A DNA stretch of 64,000 nt from Arthrobacter humicola. Lineage in GTDB: Bacteria; Actinomycetota; Actinomycetes; Actinomycetales; Micrococcaceae. The notes under the pieces were generated by a model. That model saw only the letters and a list, made by a program, of their open reading frames with translations, had not been told where the DNA came from and did not search any database. The DNA lies in the NCBI RefSeq assembly GCF_022803015.1, contig NZ_JAFKON010000008.1:62001-126000 (forward strand), written 5' to 3'. This document shows positions 15,913 to 23,917 of this stretch, piece by piece (position 1 is the first letter of the stretch; each line of letters starts with the position of its first letter). The translations under genes and the position numbers were made by a program.

Positions 15913-16625
15913 CGCAGCAGACCAACGATAAGAAATGGTTCGACCAGCTCGTCATGGAGCTACGTCTACGCCAGGTGCACGGGAGCGCCATCGGAGACAC
16001 CATCGCAAGCACAAGGGAGCTCCTCGGCGACACCGGCCAACGGGCCGAGGAAGCGTTCGGGCCAGCCCGAGACTACGCTGCCGCGCTTGAACTCCCGTCC
16101 GAGCCGAAGCACGACTGGGTGCGAAAAGCACTCTGGCCGTCACTGCTCGGACTCCTGGCCTTCCTGCTCTTCAATCAGGCAATGGTGTCCTGGACACGGT
16201 CGGAACCGCTGCTGGTTTCACCGGCGCAGCTAGCCCTCCTCGCTACACCAGTCGTTTTCCTGGCCTTCCTGCCGCTCTACCTCGACGCCTTCATACGGCG
16301 CATCTGGGTCTGTATCGGAATCACCGCTATTTGCGTCCTGTCAGGTCTCCTCTCAGCCTTCGCGACCCCTTCGAGCCGGGCCGAAGCATGGCTGGCGATC
16401 GACCCGCTGCCCTGGCTCATAGGCAGCGCTCTCGTGATGGTGGCACTTTCAACCATGAACACCATCCGGTCAGCCCACTCCGAGGACGACAACGACATCA
16501 CCGATCCGCTCTCCGGGACGACGGACATCACCGGAAGAGGCGCGCGGGCAATCGTTCAGATAACTAACTGGTTGTTCCCAATACTCGCCATCGCCATGCT
16601 CGGCCTAGCGCTGTCATTCCGCTAG
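15909..16625 (+). CDS. Membrane protein coupled to PadR (DUF1700/DUF1129-like arrangement)
   Basis: A 238-residue protein with a soluble N-terminal helical part (about 1-75; MELRLRQVHGSAIGDTIAST) and about four to five membrane segments, starting near residue 78 (LWPSLLGLLAFLLF). The last ends at the C-terminus (WLFPILAIAMLGLALSFR). PadR genes are often followed by such helical-plus-membrane partners, which may sense envelope state or sequester the regulator. It overlaps padR by four bases. Function unknown; assignment to a named DUF is uncertain. Confidence 0.82.
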   Translation: MTQQTNDKKWFDQLVMELRLRQVHGSAIGDTIASTRELLGDTGQRAEEAFGPARDYAAALELPSEPKHDWVRKALWPSLLGLLAFLLFNQAMVSWTRSEPLLVSPAQLALLATPVVFLAFLPLYLDAFIRRIWVCIGITAICVLSGLLSAFATPSSRAEAWLAIDPLPWLIGSALVMVALSTMNTIRSAHSEDDNDITDPLSGTTDITGRGARAIVQITNWLFPILAIAMLGLALSFR

Positions 16626-16650
16626 ATCAGCGGGATGCCTGCAAGCATCC

Positions 16651-16679
16651 TGTCGCGGTGGGGGATCGGCTTACGTGCA
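16651..16679. repeat. Direct repeat, copy 2
   Basis: TGTCGCGGTGGGGGATCGGC followed by TTACGTGCA. It is the near-identical partner of 15413-15443 and lies eight bases before repeat B. Confidence 0.75.
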
Positions 16680-16686
16680 GCAAAGG

Positions 16687-16736
16687 CCACAAATAGCGCT
16701 GTGAAAACGCGGCCATTTAGCGCTGCGACTCACAGG
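16687..16736. repeat. Repeat B, partner of repeat A
   Basis: CCACAAATAGCGCTGTGAAA followed by ACGCGGCCATTTAGCGCTGCGACTCACAGG. It shares the TAGCG, AAAACG, TAGCGC and CTCAC/GTCAC blocks of repeat A at the same spacing, 1.55 kb away. Confidence 0.6.
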
Positions 16737-16848
16737 CCAAAGCAGAGCGAAGGGGAGGAATGCCGTTCCAGCAGGGCAGGCTCAGAGCGGGAGCCAGCAG
16801 TGACTGCTCAAACTCGCCAGTCCTGGTACCGCACGGGAAAGGTGCGTC

Positions 16849-17634
16849 CTAGGGCTGGTAGTACTCCTCTGTCGGAGTAAAGCCCACACGGTCCACTTTC
16901 CGGTGGTAGTGAACCCCGGTGAGTCCGCCCAGCACGGCGCCTATCAGGGCTATGGCGGCCACCGCGATGGCCGCAATGACGCCATCTAGACTCAGCGGCC
17001 CCTCGACCAGTGGTAGGCGAAGGAAACTGTTGATCGTGGTCAGGACATTGAATTGTCCCATTAACGCCAGCAGGGCCCCCGCACCGGATCCGATGACGCC
17101 CCACAGCCAGACCATGAGCCCCTGGCCGACGCCGTTGAAACGCGCCATCCGTCCTGCCACGTATCCACCCGAAAAATAGGCGAGGAACTGGAGCGACAGA
17201 AGTATGAACATACCGGTCATGTCATCTGACGATTTCTGGCCAGCTCGGGCGAGCGGGTCCGTGACGGGCAAAATACCGGCCCTGCCGGCCGCCGTAACCA
17301 GAGCAACTAGCAAAACAGCCATTGCGGTCGAGACCAGCCAGCCGAAGAAGGCCGAGCCGATCTTGATGCCGCCGAACCGCTCCTCTTCTCGGGCGACCAC
17401 GGTTTCACGGACAGCGGTGGCCGGGTCTTCCGGCAACATGCCGTCGACCGGACTGCCTGTTTCATCGAAGTACCCGTCGTTCTCCCCATCGGGGAAAACA
17501 CGGTCCGTCTCTTCGTAGAGGGCGTCAGTACTGTGGTCAGAAGCGCGACTTTCCGTTTGATCCAGGGGTTCAGGAGTGCCGTCCCAGTCTGCGTCGAACC
17601 GTCGCGCATCATCAGGACCGCTTGCGCTGCCCAT
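16849..17634 (-). CDS. Membrane protein with acidic N-terminus, unknown function
   Basis: A 261-residue protein. Residues 1-100 are strongly acidic and look disordered (ARRFDADWDGTPEPLDQTES). Four membrane segments follow (from about 110: AFFGWLVSTAMAVLLVALVT; then MTGMFILLSLQFLAYFSGGY; two more to about 245). An AAGGGAGG Shine-Dalgarno sequence decides ATG 17634 over the longer frame. The glycine-rich segments (GGYVAGRMARFNG, IGSGAGALLAL) resemble uncharacterised actinobacterial stress membrane proteins, consistent with the DUF2382/DUF3618/YihY cluster nearby. No function assigned. Confidence 0.82.
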   Translation of the reverse strand: MGSASGPDDARRFDADWDGTPEPLDQTESRASDHSTDALYEETDRVFPDGENDGYFDETGSPVDGMLPEDPATAVRETVVAREEERFGGIKIGSAFFGWLVSTAMAVLLVALVTAAGRAGILPVTDPLARAGQKSSDDMTGMFILLSLQFLAYFSGGYVAGRMARFNGVGQGLMVWLWGVIGSGAGALLALMGQFNVLTTINSFLRLPLVEGPLSLDGVIAAIAVAAIALIGAVLGGLTGVHYHRKVDRVGFTPTEEYYQP

Positions 17635-18547
17635 CACGCATCCTCCCTTAAGTGATCTGCCGGGCCCACTTCTACTAGGCTCACTCCCCGGGTGAACCGT
17701 GCCGGACGCTATTAAAACTACGCGCACTCAGCCCGGTTCACGAGGGGCTTTTGGGCCCGACCTAGTGTCTGGTGGTCGAGCCGAGTCGGTGTGAAGGCCG
17801 CGGACCGGGCGTTTAGGCCGAAACACGCAAGACGGACTAAGCCGGTCTCGGGCCCCCTGCTTCCCCTCCCGCCAGTTGGTTATTGCGGCCGCGCGGCCTG
17901 AGGCTCCGCTGCTTCGAGTTCATATGTGTGCAGACGAAACGGCGTCAACCGGGGGTGAAGAAGGCACCGGGCCATGGGTCTAGCACTACGGCTGGACAGC
18001 ATGGATCAGCGGGGGTGTCCTATTAAAAGGTGCGGTGGAGTTTTGCAGGACATCGACGTGGCGGGGGGAACTCTCCCGAAGCGACGTCAGAATCGATTTT
18101 CTTCCGCCCGGTGAGCAGACTGAGCACGGATCACCCGTTCCTCGCAGGGCGCGTCGAGGCAGGGTCCTTGGCCATCCGCGTCAGCGCCGAATTGGCCATC
18201 CAGTTCGGTGAGCTGGCACGGGGGCTGCAGCAGGAAGGGCTGGGTGCCGTAGATGAATTCCTTCGCCGTGGCTGACGGCTTTCCTGAACGCGTTGTTGCG
18301 CAGAATAATCTGTTTTCCGTGTCTGTCGTACCGGTTCGTCGTAGGCCGTGAGGCCGGGTGCAGCACCCAGATGTGCCCCGCGGGCGGGAGGTAGATCCGT
18401 AGGCCTCCGGCTCCGTTCCTGGACCCCGAAGCCCACGAACAAGCCCTGCCCCGGGCCCCATGGATCAATCGGGAAATCGGAGGAGCGGGCGCCGTGGTTT
18501 CTCCCGGCATGGACCCGTGAGGGCGTCCCACCTGACAGTGTGTCGTG
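17635..18547. other. Long region without a confident gene
   Basis: About 900 bases. It includes the leader of the membrane protein at 17634 and several competing short frames on both strands between 18030 and 18530, none with clear family resemblance. The best plus-strand candidate is listed separately. No RNA gene was recognised. Confidence 0.4.
18030..18275 (+). CDS. Doubtful small ORF
   Basis: An 81-residue frame ending LARGLQQEGLGAVDEFLRRG. The C-terminal half has GC-rich third positions and a plausible helix, but minus-strand frames over the same DNA are equally open. It could be the tail of a degraded gene. Confidence 0.25.
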   Translation: MRWSFAGHRRGGGNSPEATSESIFFRPVSRLSTDHPFLAGRVEAGSLAIRVSAELAIQFGELARGLQQEGLGAVDEFLRRG

Positions 18548-18997
18548 TCAGTTGCGGGGCGGACCCTGCGCTTGTCGGGGATCTTGGAAGGTGTTCACGA
18601 ACCGGGAGAGTTGTTCGAGAAGGTTTTCCCATCCGTCGAAGTCTGGCGAGACGGCGGCGCTTTCAGCCTCGAGGGCTGCTTTGAGTGCCGCTTCCCCGGC
18701 GTCAGTTATCTCTACCTGGAATTGCCGCCGGTCATGGGGGTTTCGTGTCCTCGTGATCAGGCCTCCCGCCTCCAGACGGGCAAGCACGCGGCCCAGGGTC
18801 TGGCTTTGAACCTGGACCTTCGCGGCGAGCTGTTCTTGGTTCATGGGGTGGGGTGATACGGCTTGGAGGGCGATGACTGCGGCCCGGGTCAGGCCCAGCG
18901 GGGCAAGTGCCTCATCGAGGCGGCGCTGAACCAGGCGCGCCGCCGTAGAGAGGAGCAGGTAGCCGTCCCGGGCGTTGACCTGGGGGTCGAGGGGCAT
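18548..18997 (-). CDS. MarR-family transcriptional regulator
   Basis: A 149-residue winged-helix regulator. The fold reads LSTAARLVQRRLDEALAPLG, then MNQEQLAAKVQVQSQTLGRV and the wing RTRNPHDRRQFQVEITDAGE. MarR dimers bind palindromes and usually release DNA on binding phenolics or oxidants. It lies 93 bases downstream of the PRC/DUF2382 gene on the same strand. It is the nearest regulator to the repeated palindromic motif at 19971-20090, which makes it a candidate binder; that link is inference. Confidence 0.92.
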   Translation of the reverse strand: MPLDPQVNARDGYLLLSTAARLVQRRLDEALAPLGLTRAAVIALQAVSPHPMNQEQLAAKVQVQSQTLGRVLARLEAGGLITRTRNPHDRRQFQVEITDAGEAALKAALEAESAAVSPDFDGWENLLEQLSRFVNTFQDPRQAQGPPRN

Positions 18998-19090
18998 CGA
19001 TTACGGCCTTCCGTGAGCGGGACGAGGATCAACCAGAAGGGGCAGGCCAGGGGTCCGGCGTTAGCCGTACCCCTGGCCCGCCCACGACCG

Positions 19091-19897
19091 CTATCGGCGC
19101 GTGCCGTCGTCGCCGTCGGTTTCGATCCGTTCCTTGCGGATGTCCTCATCGACGGTTACTTCGTCGGTCACGGTTTCCGTATTGAGACGGACCCGTTCGA
19201 CCGGGACGGTTTCCTTCTCAACAACGGGGCGTTCCTCGTGGAGGACGACCTCGTGTTCTTCCTCGCTGATGTCCGGGCCGGACAGCGCCGACCCGCGGTT
19301 GGCGTCCGTGATGGGCTCACGTTCGAGGCGGACCTCTTCACGCTCCACGGGAACGGTCTGGGTGACATTTTCAGTGGTGACGTACTTGCGCAGCCGCACC
19401 CGTCCGGCAGCCTGCCGTTCGGTGCCGACGTTCAGGCGTTCCTCCGAACGGGTCATGGCATCGTCGGTGGTGGGTCCCGAGGTGTCGCGCCCCACGGCGC
19501 CCCCGCGGGTGTCCGCGTAGTCTGCGTCGCGGTAGTCCCCGTCCCGACCGGCTGCCGCATCGGTGTACGTCCGGTTCCCGTCGCCGATGCCGTAGTGGGC
19601 ATAGAGCCGGTCCTCTTCGGCGCGTTCAAGGTGCCCGTCGGTGTCCACCCGGGGCGCATCCTTGACCTGGTCCTTGGTGTACGGGACGACGAGGTCGCCG
19701 CCTTCGGTACGGGCTCCTTCCAGCGGGACGAAGGATTCGGACGTGCCAAACAATCCGGTCTTGGCCGTGACCCACGTGGGCTGGCCGTTGTCGTCGTCCG
19801 CGTAAACCTGGCCGATGGACCCGATCTTGTCCCCGTCAGTGGACAGGACGCTTCCGTTGCGCCGAAGCAGGTCATCGATATGTTCCTTGGCGAGCAT
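19091..19897 (-). CDS. PRC-barrel plus DUF2382 (YsnF/AvaK-type) stress protein
   Basis: A 268-residue cytoplasmic protein. The N-terminal PRC barrel spans about residues 1-80 (VLSTDGDKIGSIGQVYADDD, VPYTKDQVKDAP). After a charged linker, the C-terminal DUF2382 region (about 145-255) has alternating charged beta strands such as [20 protein letters not shown] and VVEKETVPVERVRLN. Family members are induced by general, osmotic or oxidative stress. An AAGGAGA Shine-Dalgarno sequence precedes ATG 19897. It is divergent from the membrane-stress operon at 20164 across a repeated operator. Confidence 0.92.
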   Translation of the reverse strand: MLAKEHIDDLLRRNGSVLSTDGDKIGSIGQVYADDDNGQPTWVTAKTGLFGTSESFVPLEGARTEGGDLVVPYTKDQVKDAPRVDTDGHLERAEEDRLYAHYGIGDGNRTYTDAAAGRDGDYRDADYADTRGGAVGRDTSGPTTDDAMTRSEERLNVGTERQAAGRVRLRKYVTTENVTQTVPVEREEVRLEREPITDANRGSALSGPDISEEEHEVVLHEERPVVEKETVPVERVRLNTETVTDEVTVDEDIRKERIETDGDDGTRR

Positions 19898-19970
19898 GAA
19901 TGTCTCCTTGGATCTGTGATGCGGTTTGGGACTGCAGCACCTTCGGGTGGAACGCTGCAGGACCCCACCA

Positions 19971-20090
19971 TAAGCATGCTTAGTAACCGTTTGGCAAGCC
20001 TACTTACTATTTTTTCTTGTTCCGACCGGCACCTCTTGCGCAACAAACGGAAAGTATGCTTACTATCTAATTGGTAGCCGTGCTTACTAA
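19971..20090. promoter_or_regulatory. Four-copy palindromic operator array in a divergent promoter
   Basis: Four related motifs occur within 120 bases: TAAGCATGCTTAGTAA (19971-19986), AAGCCTACTTACTA (19996-20009), AAGTATGCTTACTA (20052-20065) and TAGCCGTGCTTACTA (20075-20089). The implied ideal site is TAGTAAGCATGCTTACTA, a full palindrome. The array lies between the DUF2382 gene and the operon starting at 20164 and is AT-rich compared with its surroundings. A dimeric regulator of MarR or TetR type is the likely binder. Confidence 0.75.
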
Positions 20091-20163
20091 TTCATCTGGC
20101 CTAATTCATCCGGTGCCGCGCGTTCCACATTCGCCGGCGGGCCCTTCCTGAAAGAGAGCAACG

Positions 20164-20952
20164 ATGACAGAGAATCAATGGACCCAGGCCACTCCAGAGC
20201 CGCCCACGGGCGAGTATGCGCATACCGTGGCAGCGCCCTCCGGTGGAGTGGAAAGCTCTCCCTCCACGAAAGAAGCAGCAAAGGATGAAGCCGCCGCAGT
20301 GGCGGGACACGCTGCAGGGAGAGCGAAGAACGTGGCCGAAACCGCCCAGGCCGAGGCTGCCAATGTCGCGGCAGAGGCGAAGACAAACGCCAAGGATCTC
20401 CTTTACCAGGCAAAGGCAGACCTGACGGATCAGGCAGGCGCGCAGCAACAGAAAGCCGCCAAGGGAATCCGCACCCTCTCTTCGCAGCTGCACACCATGG
20501 CAGACGCATCCGAGGAGCCCGGCGTCGCGGCTGACCTCATCCGTCAGGCCGCCGAACGGTCACAGTCCGTGGCTTCCTGGCTTGAAAACCGGGATCCCGG
20601 ATCCCTGCTGGAGGAAGTGAAGTCGTTCGCACGGCAGCGGCCGGGGACATTCCTCCTGGTCGCAGCCGGCGCCGGATTGCTCGCCGGCCGGCTGGGACGA
20701 AACCTGCAAGCCGGAGCCCCGGACACGCAGCAGGCGGCGTCGAAACCCGCTCGTCTCTCGACCCCGGCAACGCCCCCCGCCCACCAGGAAACCGTCATAG
20801 CCGCCGGCTCCGGTGACCGCTTCTTCGACGAACCGGCCCTCCCCGGCACAGCGGGTCCCGTTTCGGCCCACACCCTGCCGCCGGGTACAGCAGCCGACGG
20901 ATCCATTCGGGACAACGTTCCCTTTCCGGACCGGGAGGGTGGTCAGCTGTGA
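20164..20952 (+). CDS. Ala-rich helical protein with one membrane segment, unknown function
   Basis: A 262-residue protein. Residues 35-100 form a long amphipathic Ala/Lys/Glu helix (AAVAGHAAGRAKNVAETAQA), like LEA or apolipoprotein-type helices. A single hydrophobic segment follows at about 163-180 (PGTFLLVAAGAGLLAGRLG), then a Pro/Thr-rich tail. Such proteins commonly precede holin-like DUF1469 and DUF3618 genes in Actinobacteria; the role may be membrane protection under stress. The stop overlaps the next start by four bases (GTGA). Confidence 0.82.
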   Translation: MTENQWTQATPEPPTGEYAHTVAAPSGGVESSPSTKEAAKDEAAAVAGHAAGRAKNVAETAQAEAANVAAEAKTNAKDLLYQAKADLTDQAGAQQQKAAKGIRTLSSQLHTMADASEEPGVAADLIRQAAERSQSVASWLENRDPGSLLEEVKSFARQRPGTFLLVAAGAGLLAGRLGRNLQAGAPDTQQAASKPARLSTPATPPAHQETVIAAGSGDRFFDEPALPGTAGPVSAHTLPPGTAADGSIRDNVPFPDREGGQL

Positions 20953-21371
20953 GCAGCCAGATGCCGGAGCCACCTCCCACAGCCGCACAGGCGAAAGCGG
21001 AATCCGCCTCCCTCGGCGATCTCCTGGGTGATGTCACACGGGACATGTCCACGCTGATGCGGCAGGAAGTCGAGCTGGCCAAGGTCGAGCTCAAGCAGTC
21101 GGCCGAGCGGGCCGGTAAGGGTGCGGGGATGCTGGCGGGCGCCGCCGTCGCTGGACATTTCGTGCTCCTGTTCCTGTCCCTGGCGCTCTGGTGGGCTCTG
21201 GGCTACGTCATTGGGCCTGCCTGGTCCGCCGTGGTTCTCGCCGTGATCTGGGGCGCCGTTGCCGCGATCCTGTCCTCGACCGGACGCAAGGAACTCAAGG
21301 CGGTCAAGGGGATGCCCCAGACCACTGAGACGTTGCAGGAAATCCCGCCCACGCTCAAACCCAACACCTAG
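20949..21371 (+). CDS. Holin-like phage-holin superfamily III protein (DUF1469)
   Basis: A 140-residue protein with an N-terminal amphipathic helix (LMRQEVELAKVELKQSAERA) and two membrane segments (about 62-80, GHFVLLFLSLALWWALGYV, and 87-105). The QEVELAKxE motif is the hallmark of this family. These chromosomal proteins are not phage lysis genes; they occur with DUF3618 and YihY genes and are thought to affect the envelope. GTG start overlaps the previous stop, indicating coupling. Confidence 0.9.
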   Translation: MSSQMPEPPPTAAQAKAESASLGDLLGDVTRDMSTLMRQEVELAKVELKQSAERAGKGAGMLAGAAVAGHFVLLFLSLALWWALGYVIGPAWSAVVLAVIWGAVAAILSSTGRKELKAVKGMPQTTETLQEIPPTLKPNT

Positions 21372-21389
21372 ATTCAGCGAGGAAACACG

Positions 21390-21977
21390 ATGAGTGAAAA
21401 CCCGGATGTCATCCGAGCAGATATCGAAGCAACCCGTGCCCGGCTGGGTACCAACGTCGATGCCGTAGCGGACAAGGTCACACCGTCGCACATCGTCCAG
21501 CGGCAAACTGACAAAGTCAAAGAGAACGTCAAGGACGCCGTCTTTGGAGTAAAGGAGAAAGTCATGGGCGCAGCGGACCACACTGCCGGCAACGTGCACT
21601 CGGCCACGGCCAGTACCGGTACGCACGTCGGCGACGCCCCTGCGCAGGTCAAGGCCAGGACGCAGGGCAACCCGCTGGCGGCAGGTCTGATCGCGTTCGG
21701 CGCCGGGCTGCTGGTCTCTGCCCTGATCCCGGCCAGCCAGAAGGAGCGCGAGGCCGCGGATGCTCTTAAGACGGCCGCGGAGCCGCTCACCACGGAACTG
21801 ACCGAGGCGGCGAAGCACGTGGCCGAAGGGCTGAAGGAACCGGCCCAGGAGGCCGTGGAGAACGTCAAAGCCACCGCCGTCGACGCCACCGATCATGTCA
21901 AGGCCGAAGGCCAGGGTGCCGTGGCGGACGTCAAGGACCGGGCCACCGAGGCCAAGGACAACGTGCAGCAGGCCTAA
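21390..21977 (+). CDS. DUF3618 membrane-associated protein
   Basis: A 195-residue protein. It opens with the DUF3618 signature MSENPDVIRADIEATRARLG and NVDAVADKVTPSHIVQRQ. One membrane segment lies at about 94-112 (AAGLIAFGAGLLVSALIP), followed by repeated amphipathic helices to the end (TELTEAAKHVAEGLKEPA). GAGG lies upstream of ATG 21390, and the gap to the preceding gene is 18 bases. Likely peripheral or single-pass, acting with the DUF1469 and YihY neighbours. The molecular role of the family is not established. Confidence 0.92.
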   Translation: MSENPDVIRADIEATRARLGTNVDAVADKVTPSHIVQRQTDKVKENVKDAVFGVKEKVMGAADHTAGNVHSATASTGTHVGDAPAQVKARTQGNPLAAGLIAFGAGLLVSALIPASQKEREAADALKTAAEPLTTELTEAAKHVAEGLKEPAQEAVENVKATAVDATDHVKAEGQGAVADVKDRATEAKDNVQQA

Positions 21978-22063
21978 GGGCTCTGATCAGGATCCGGCCG
22001 GCTGCCCCCGCTGATGCGCTGGGCGGCCGGCCTCTGCACTTAACTTCACGAAGGAAAATTTCC

Positions 22064-23236
22064 ATGGCCAAGAACCTTTCCAATGCAGAAGATGGCACCG
22101 CCACCGACGCCGAGACAGGGGAGAGCAGCACGGCCAAAGCCCGCACGGCGCCCGCCCCCGACGATCCCCGCAAGCCCGACAGCCCCGCCGATGTCACCAA
22201 ACACTCGTGGCGGTACATCGCCAAGAAGACCCTGCGGGAGTTCACCAAGGACCAGTGCCCCGACCTCGCCGCGGCCCTGACCTACTACGCGGTACTCTCG
22301 TTTTTTCCTGCCCTGTTGGCCTTCGTGTCCCTGCTTGGCATCTTCGGGCAAGCCGAGAAGACCACTGCAACGCTGCTCGAGATCGTTCAGCGCTTCGCCC
22401 CTGCCGAGTCGGTGAACGCCGTCCGGGCGCCCCTCGAGCAGCTCACCAGTTCCTCCTCGGCCGGATTTACGCTGCTCATTGGCATTCTCGTCGCGCTCTG
22501 GTCCGCCTCGGGCTACGTGGGCGCGTTTGGCCGGGCAATGAACCGGATCTACGAAGTTGACGAAGGCAGGCCCTTCATCAAACTCCGGAGCACCATGCTC
22601 GGTGTCACCGTCGTCACCGTGCTGATTGTCGCCCTCCTCGCCCTCATGCTGGTCCTGACCGGCCCCGTGGCAGAATCCGTCGGGAACGCGGTCGGCCTCG
22701 GCGGGGCCTTCGTGACCGTCTGGGACATTGCGAAATGGCCCGTGGTGCTGCTCCTGGTTATCGTCGTGATCGCCATCCTTTACTACGCCACGCCTAACGT
22801 GAAGCAGCCCAAGTTCCGCTGGATGAGCATCGGGTCCCTGATGGCCTTAGTGATCTTCCTGCTCGCCTCCGTGGCCTTCGGGTTCTACGTAGGCAACTTC
22901 AGCAGTTACAACCAGACCTACGGCACTATCGGCGGCGTGATCATCTCGCTGCTGTGGCTCTGGATACTGAACATGTCCCTGTTGTTCGGTGCCGAGTTCG
23001 ACGCCGAAACGGAACGCGGCCGCCAGCTCCAGTCCGGCATCGAAGCCGAAAAGACCATCCAGCTGCCGCCCCGCGACACCAAACAAAGCGACAAGATTCA
23101 AGCCCGCGAAGAAGAGGATATCCGCCGCGGCCGCGAACTCCGCGAACAGCACGCCGACGCCGCCGGGAGGGAACAGCAGAACCACGACGACCGGAGCGCT
23201 CCACACCGAGGCTCGAGCAGAATGGACCGCACCTGA
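22064..23236 (+). CDS. YihY/BrkB-family integral membrane protein
   Basis: A 390-residue inner-membrane protein with six membrane segments between about residues 75 and 310. Family motifs include LAAALTYYAVLSFFPALLAF, GYVGAFGRAMNRIYEV and TYGTIGGVIISLLWLWILN. The family was once misannotated as ribonuclease BN; its function is unresolved. The N-terminal 45 residues and the C-terminal 70 are charged and cytoplasmic. It is the last gene of the stress operon, 86 bases after the DUF3618 gene. Confidence 0.93.
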   Translation: MAKNLSNAEDGTATDAETGESSTAKARTAPAPDDPRKPDSPADVTKHSWRYIAKKTLREFTKDQCPDLAAALTYYAVLSFFPALLAFVSLLGIFGQAEKTTATLLEIVQRFAPAESVNAVRAPLEQLTSSSSAGFTLLIGILVALWSASGYVGAFGRAMNRIYEVDEGRPFIKLRSTMLGVTVVTVLIVALLALMLVLTGPVAESVGNAVGLGGAFVTVWDIAKWPVVLLLVIVVIAILYYATPNVKQPKFRWMSIGSLMALVIFLLASVAFGFYVGNFSSYNQTYGTIGGVIISLLWLWILNMSLLFGAEFDAETERGRQLQSGIEAEKTIQLPPRDTKQSDKIQAREEEDIRRGRELREQHADAAGREQQNHDDRSAPHRGSSRMDRT

Positions 23237-23917
23237 CACGGAAAGTTGCCCCGACCAGAGCGAATGGATTGGCTCCCCCTTACGGACAACATCAGCCGCA
23301 GGGTTACAGCCGGCGGCGGCACAAAATGCCCGGGTATTAGGGGTCCTCGCCCCCGGTCCTAAGCTGACGCGCTGGGCCATCGGAGCGCACAAGGGCTGCT
23401 TACTTGGACTCACGAAGCCAGCACGCGTCCTAGGTACAGACTCGGGCGGCGCGCGGATACAATCAGTCCGCGTAGCTTGCGCGCGCCGGACGTCTGCAAA
23501 GTCACAGCAGGCGTGGCGGTGAGTAGGTCAGCAGCCGAATCCTCGCTGGAGCCTGGGGGATACCTTTTGTGGGCCTCTCCGGGAGACAAACGTCCTACTT
23601 CGCTGCATGTGCGGACCCAATTCAGCACCTTCATTGAGAGCCCGTGCTGCCGTTGAGCGAAGTCGATCGCTATCTGCAGGGCATCGCTCCGCGCGTTTCT
23701 CGGTGGGCCGCTCAGGCCGGCTCCATCTTTAAGGAAGGTGGAGCCGGTCTCTGGGGTGCGCTTCGTCATTCTGAGGTTGAATGACGTTGTGGCGTGCCCC
23801 TGACTGGGCTGCTGTGCCACAACGCAACAGTAGGTTCTGAAGCTGCGGTTTTTCTTGCCGTGTGGGAGCCCCGGGTCGGGGGAGCGGCGATGCTTGGAGA
23901 TTCGGTGCCACGGGCGA
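23237..23917. other. Intergenic region after the stress operon
   Basis: About 680 bases between convergent transcription units. Open frames exist on both strands but none resembles a protein family. A hairpin at 23717-23747 is the only structure noted. Confidence 0.45.
23717..23747. terminator. Hairpin, possible terminator
   Basis: CCGGCTCCA and TGGAGCCGG form a perfect 9-bp stem around a 13-base loop. No U-run follows on either strand, so an intrinsic terminator is possible but not typical. Confidence 0.4.

Noticed and set aside
20949..21371. Prophage, suggested by the holin-like gene
   Set aside because: No other phage genes are present; DUF1469 proteins are usual chromosomal partners of DUF3618 and YihY.
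23410..23820. 136-residue minus-strand frame after the YihY gene
   Set aside because: No family resemblance, poor start, and unusual composition; treated as non-coding.
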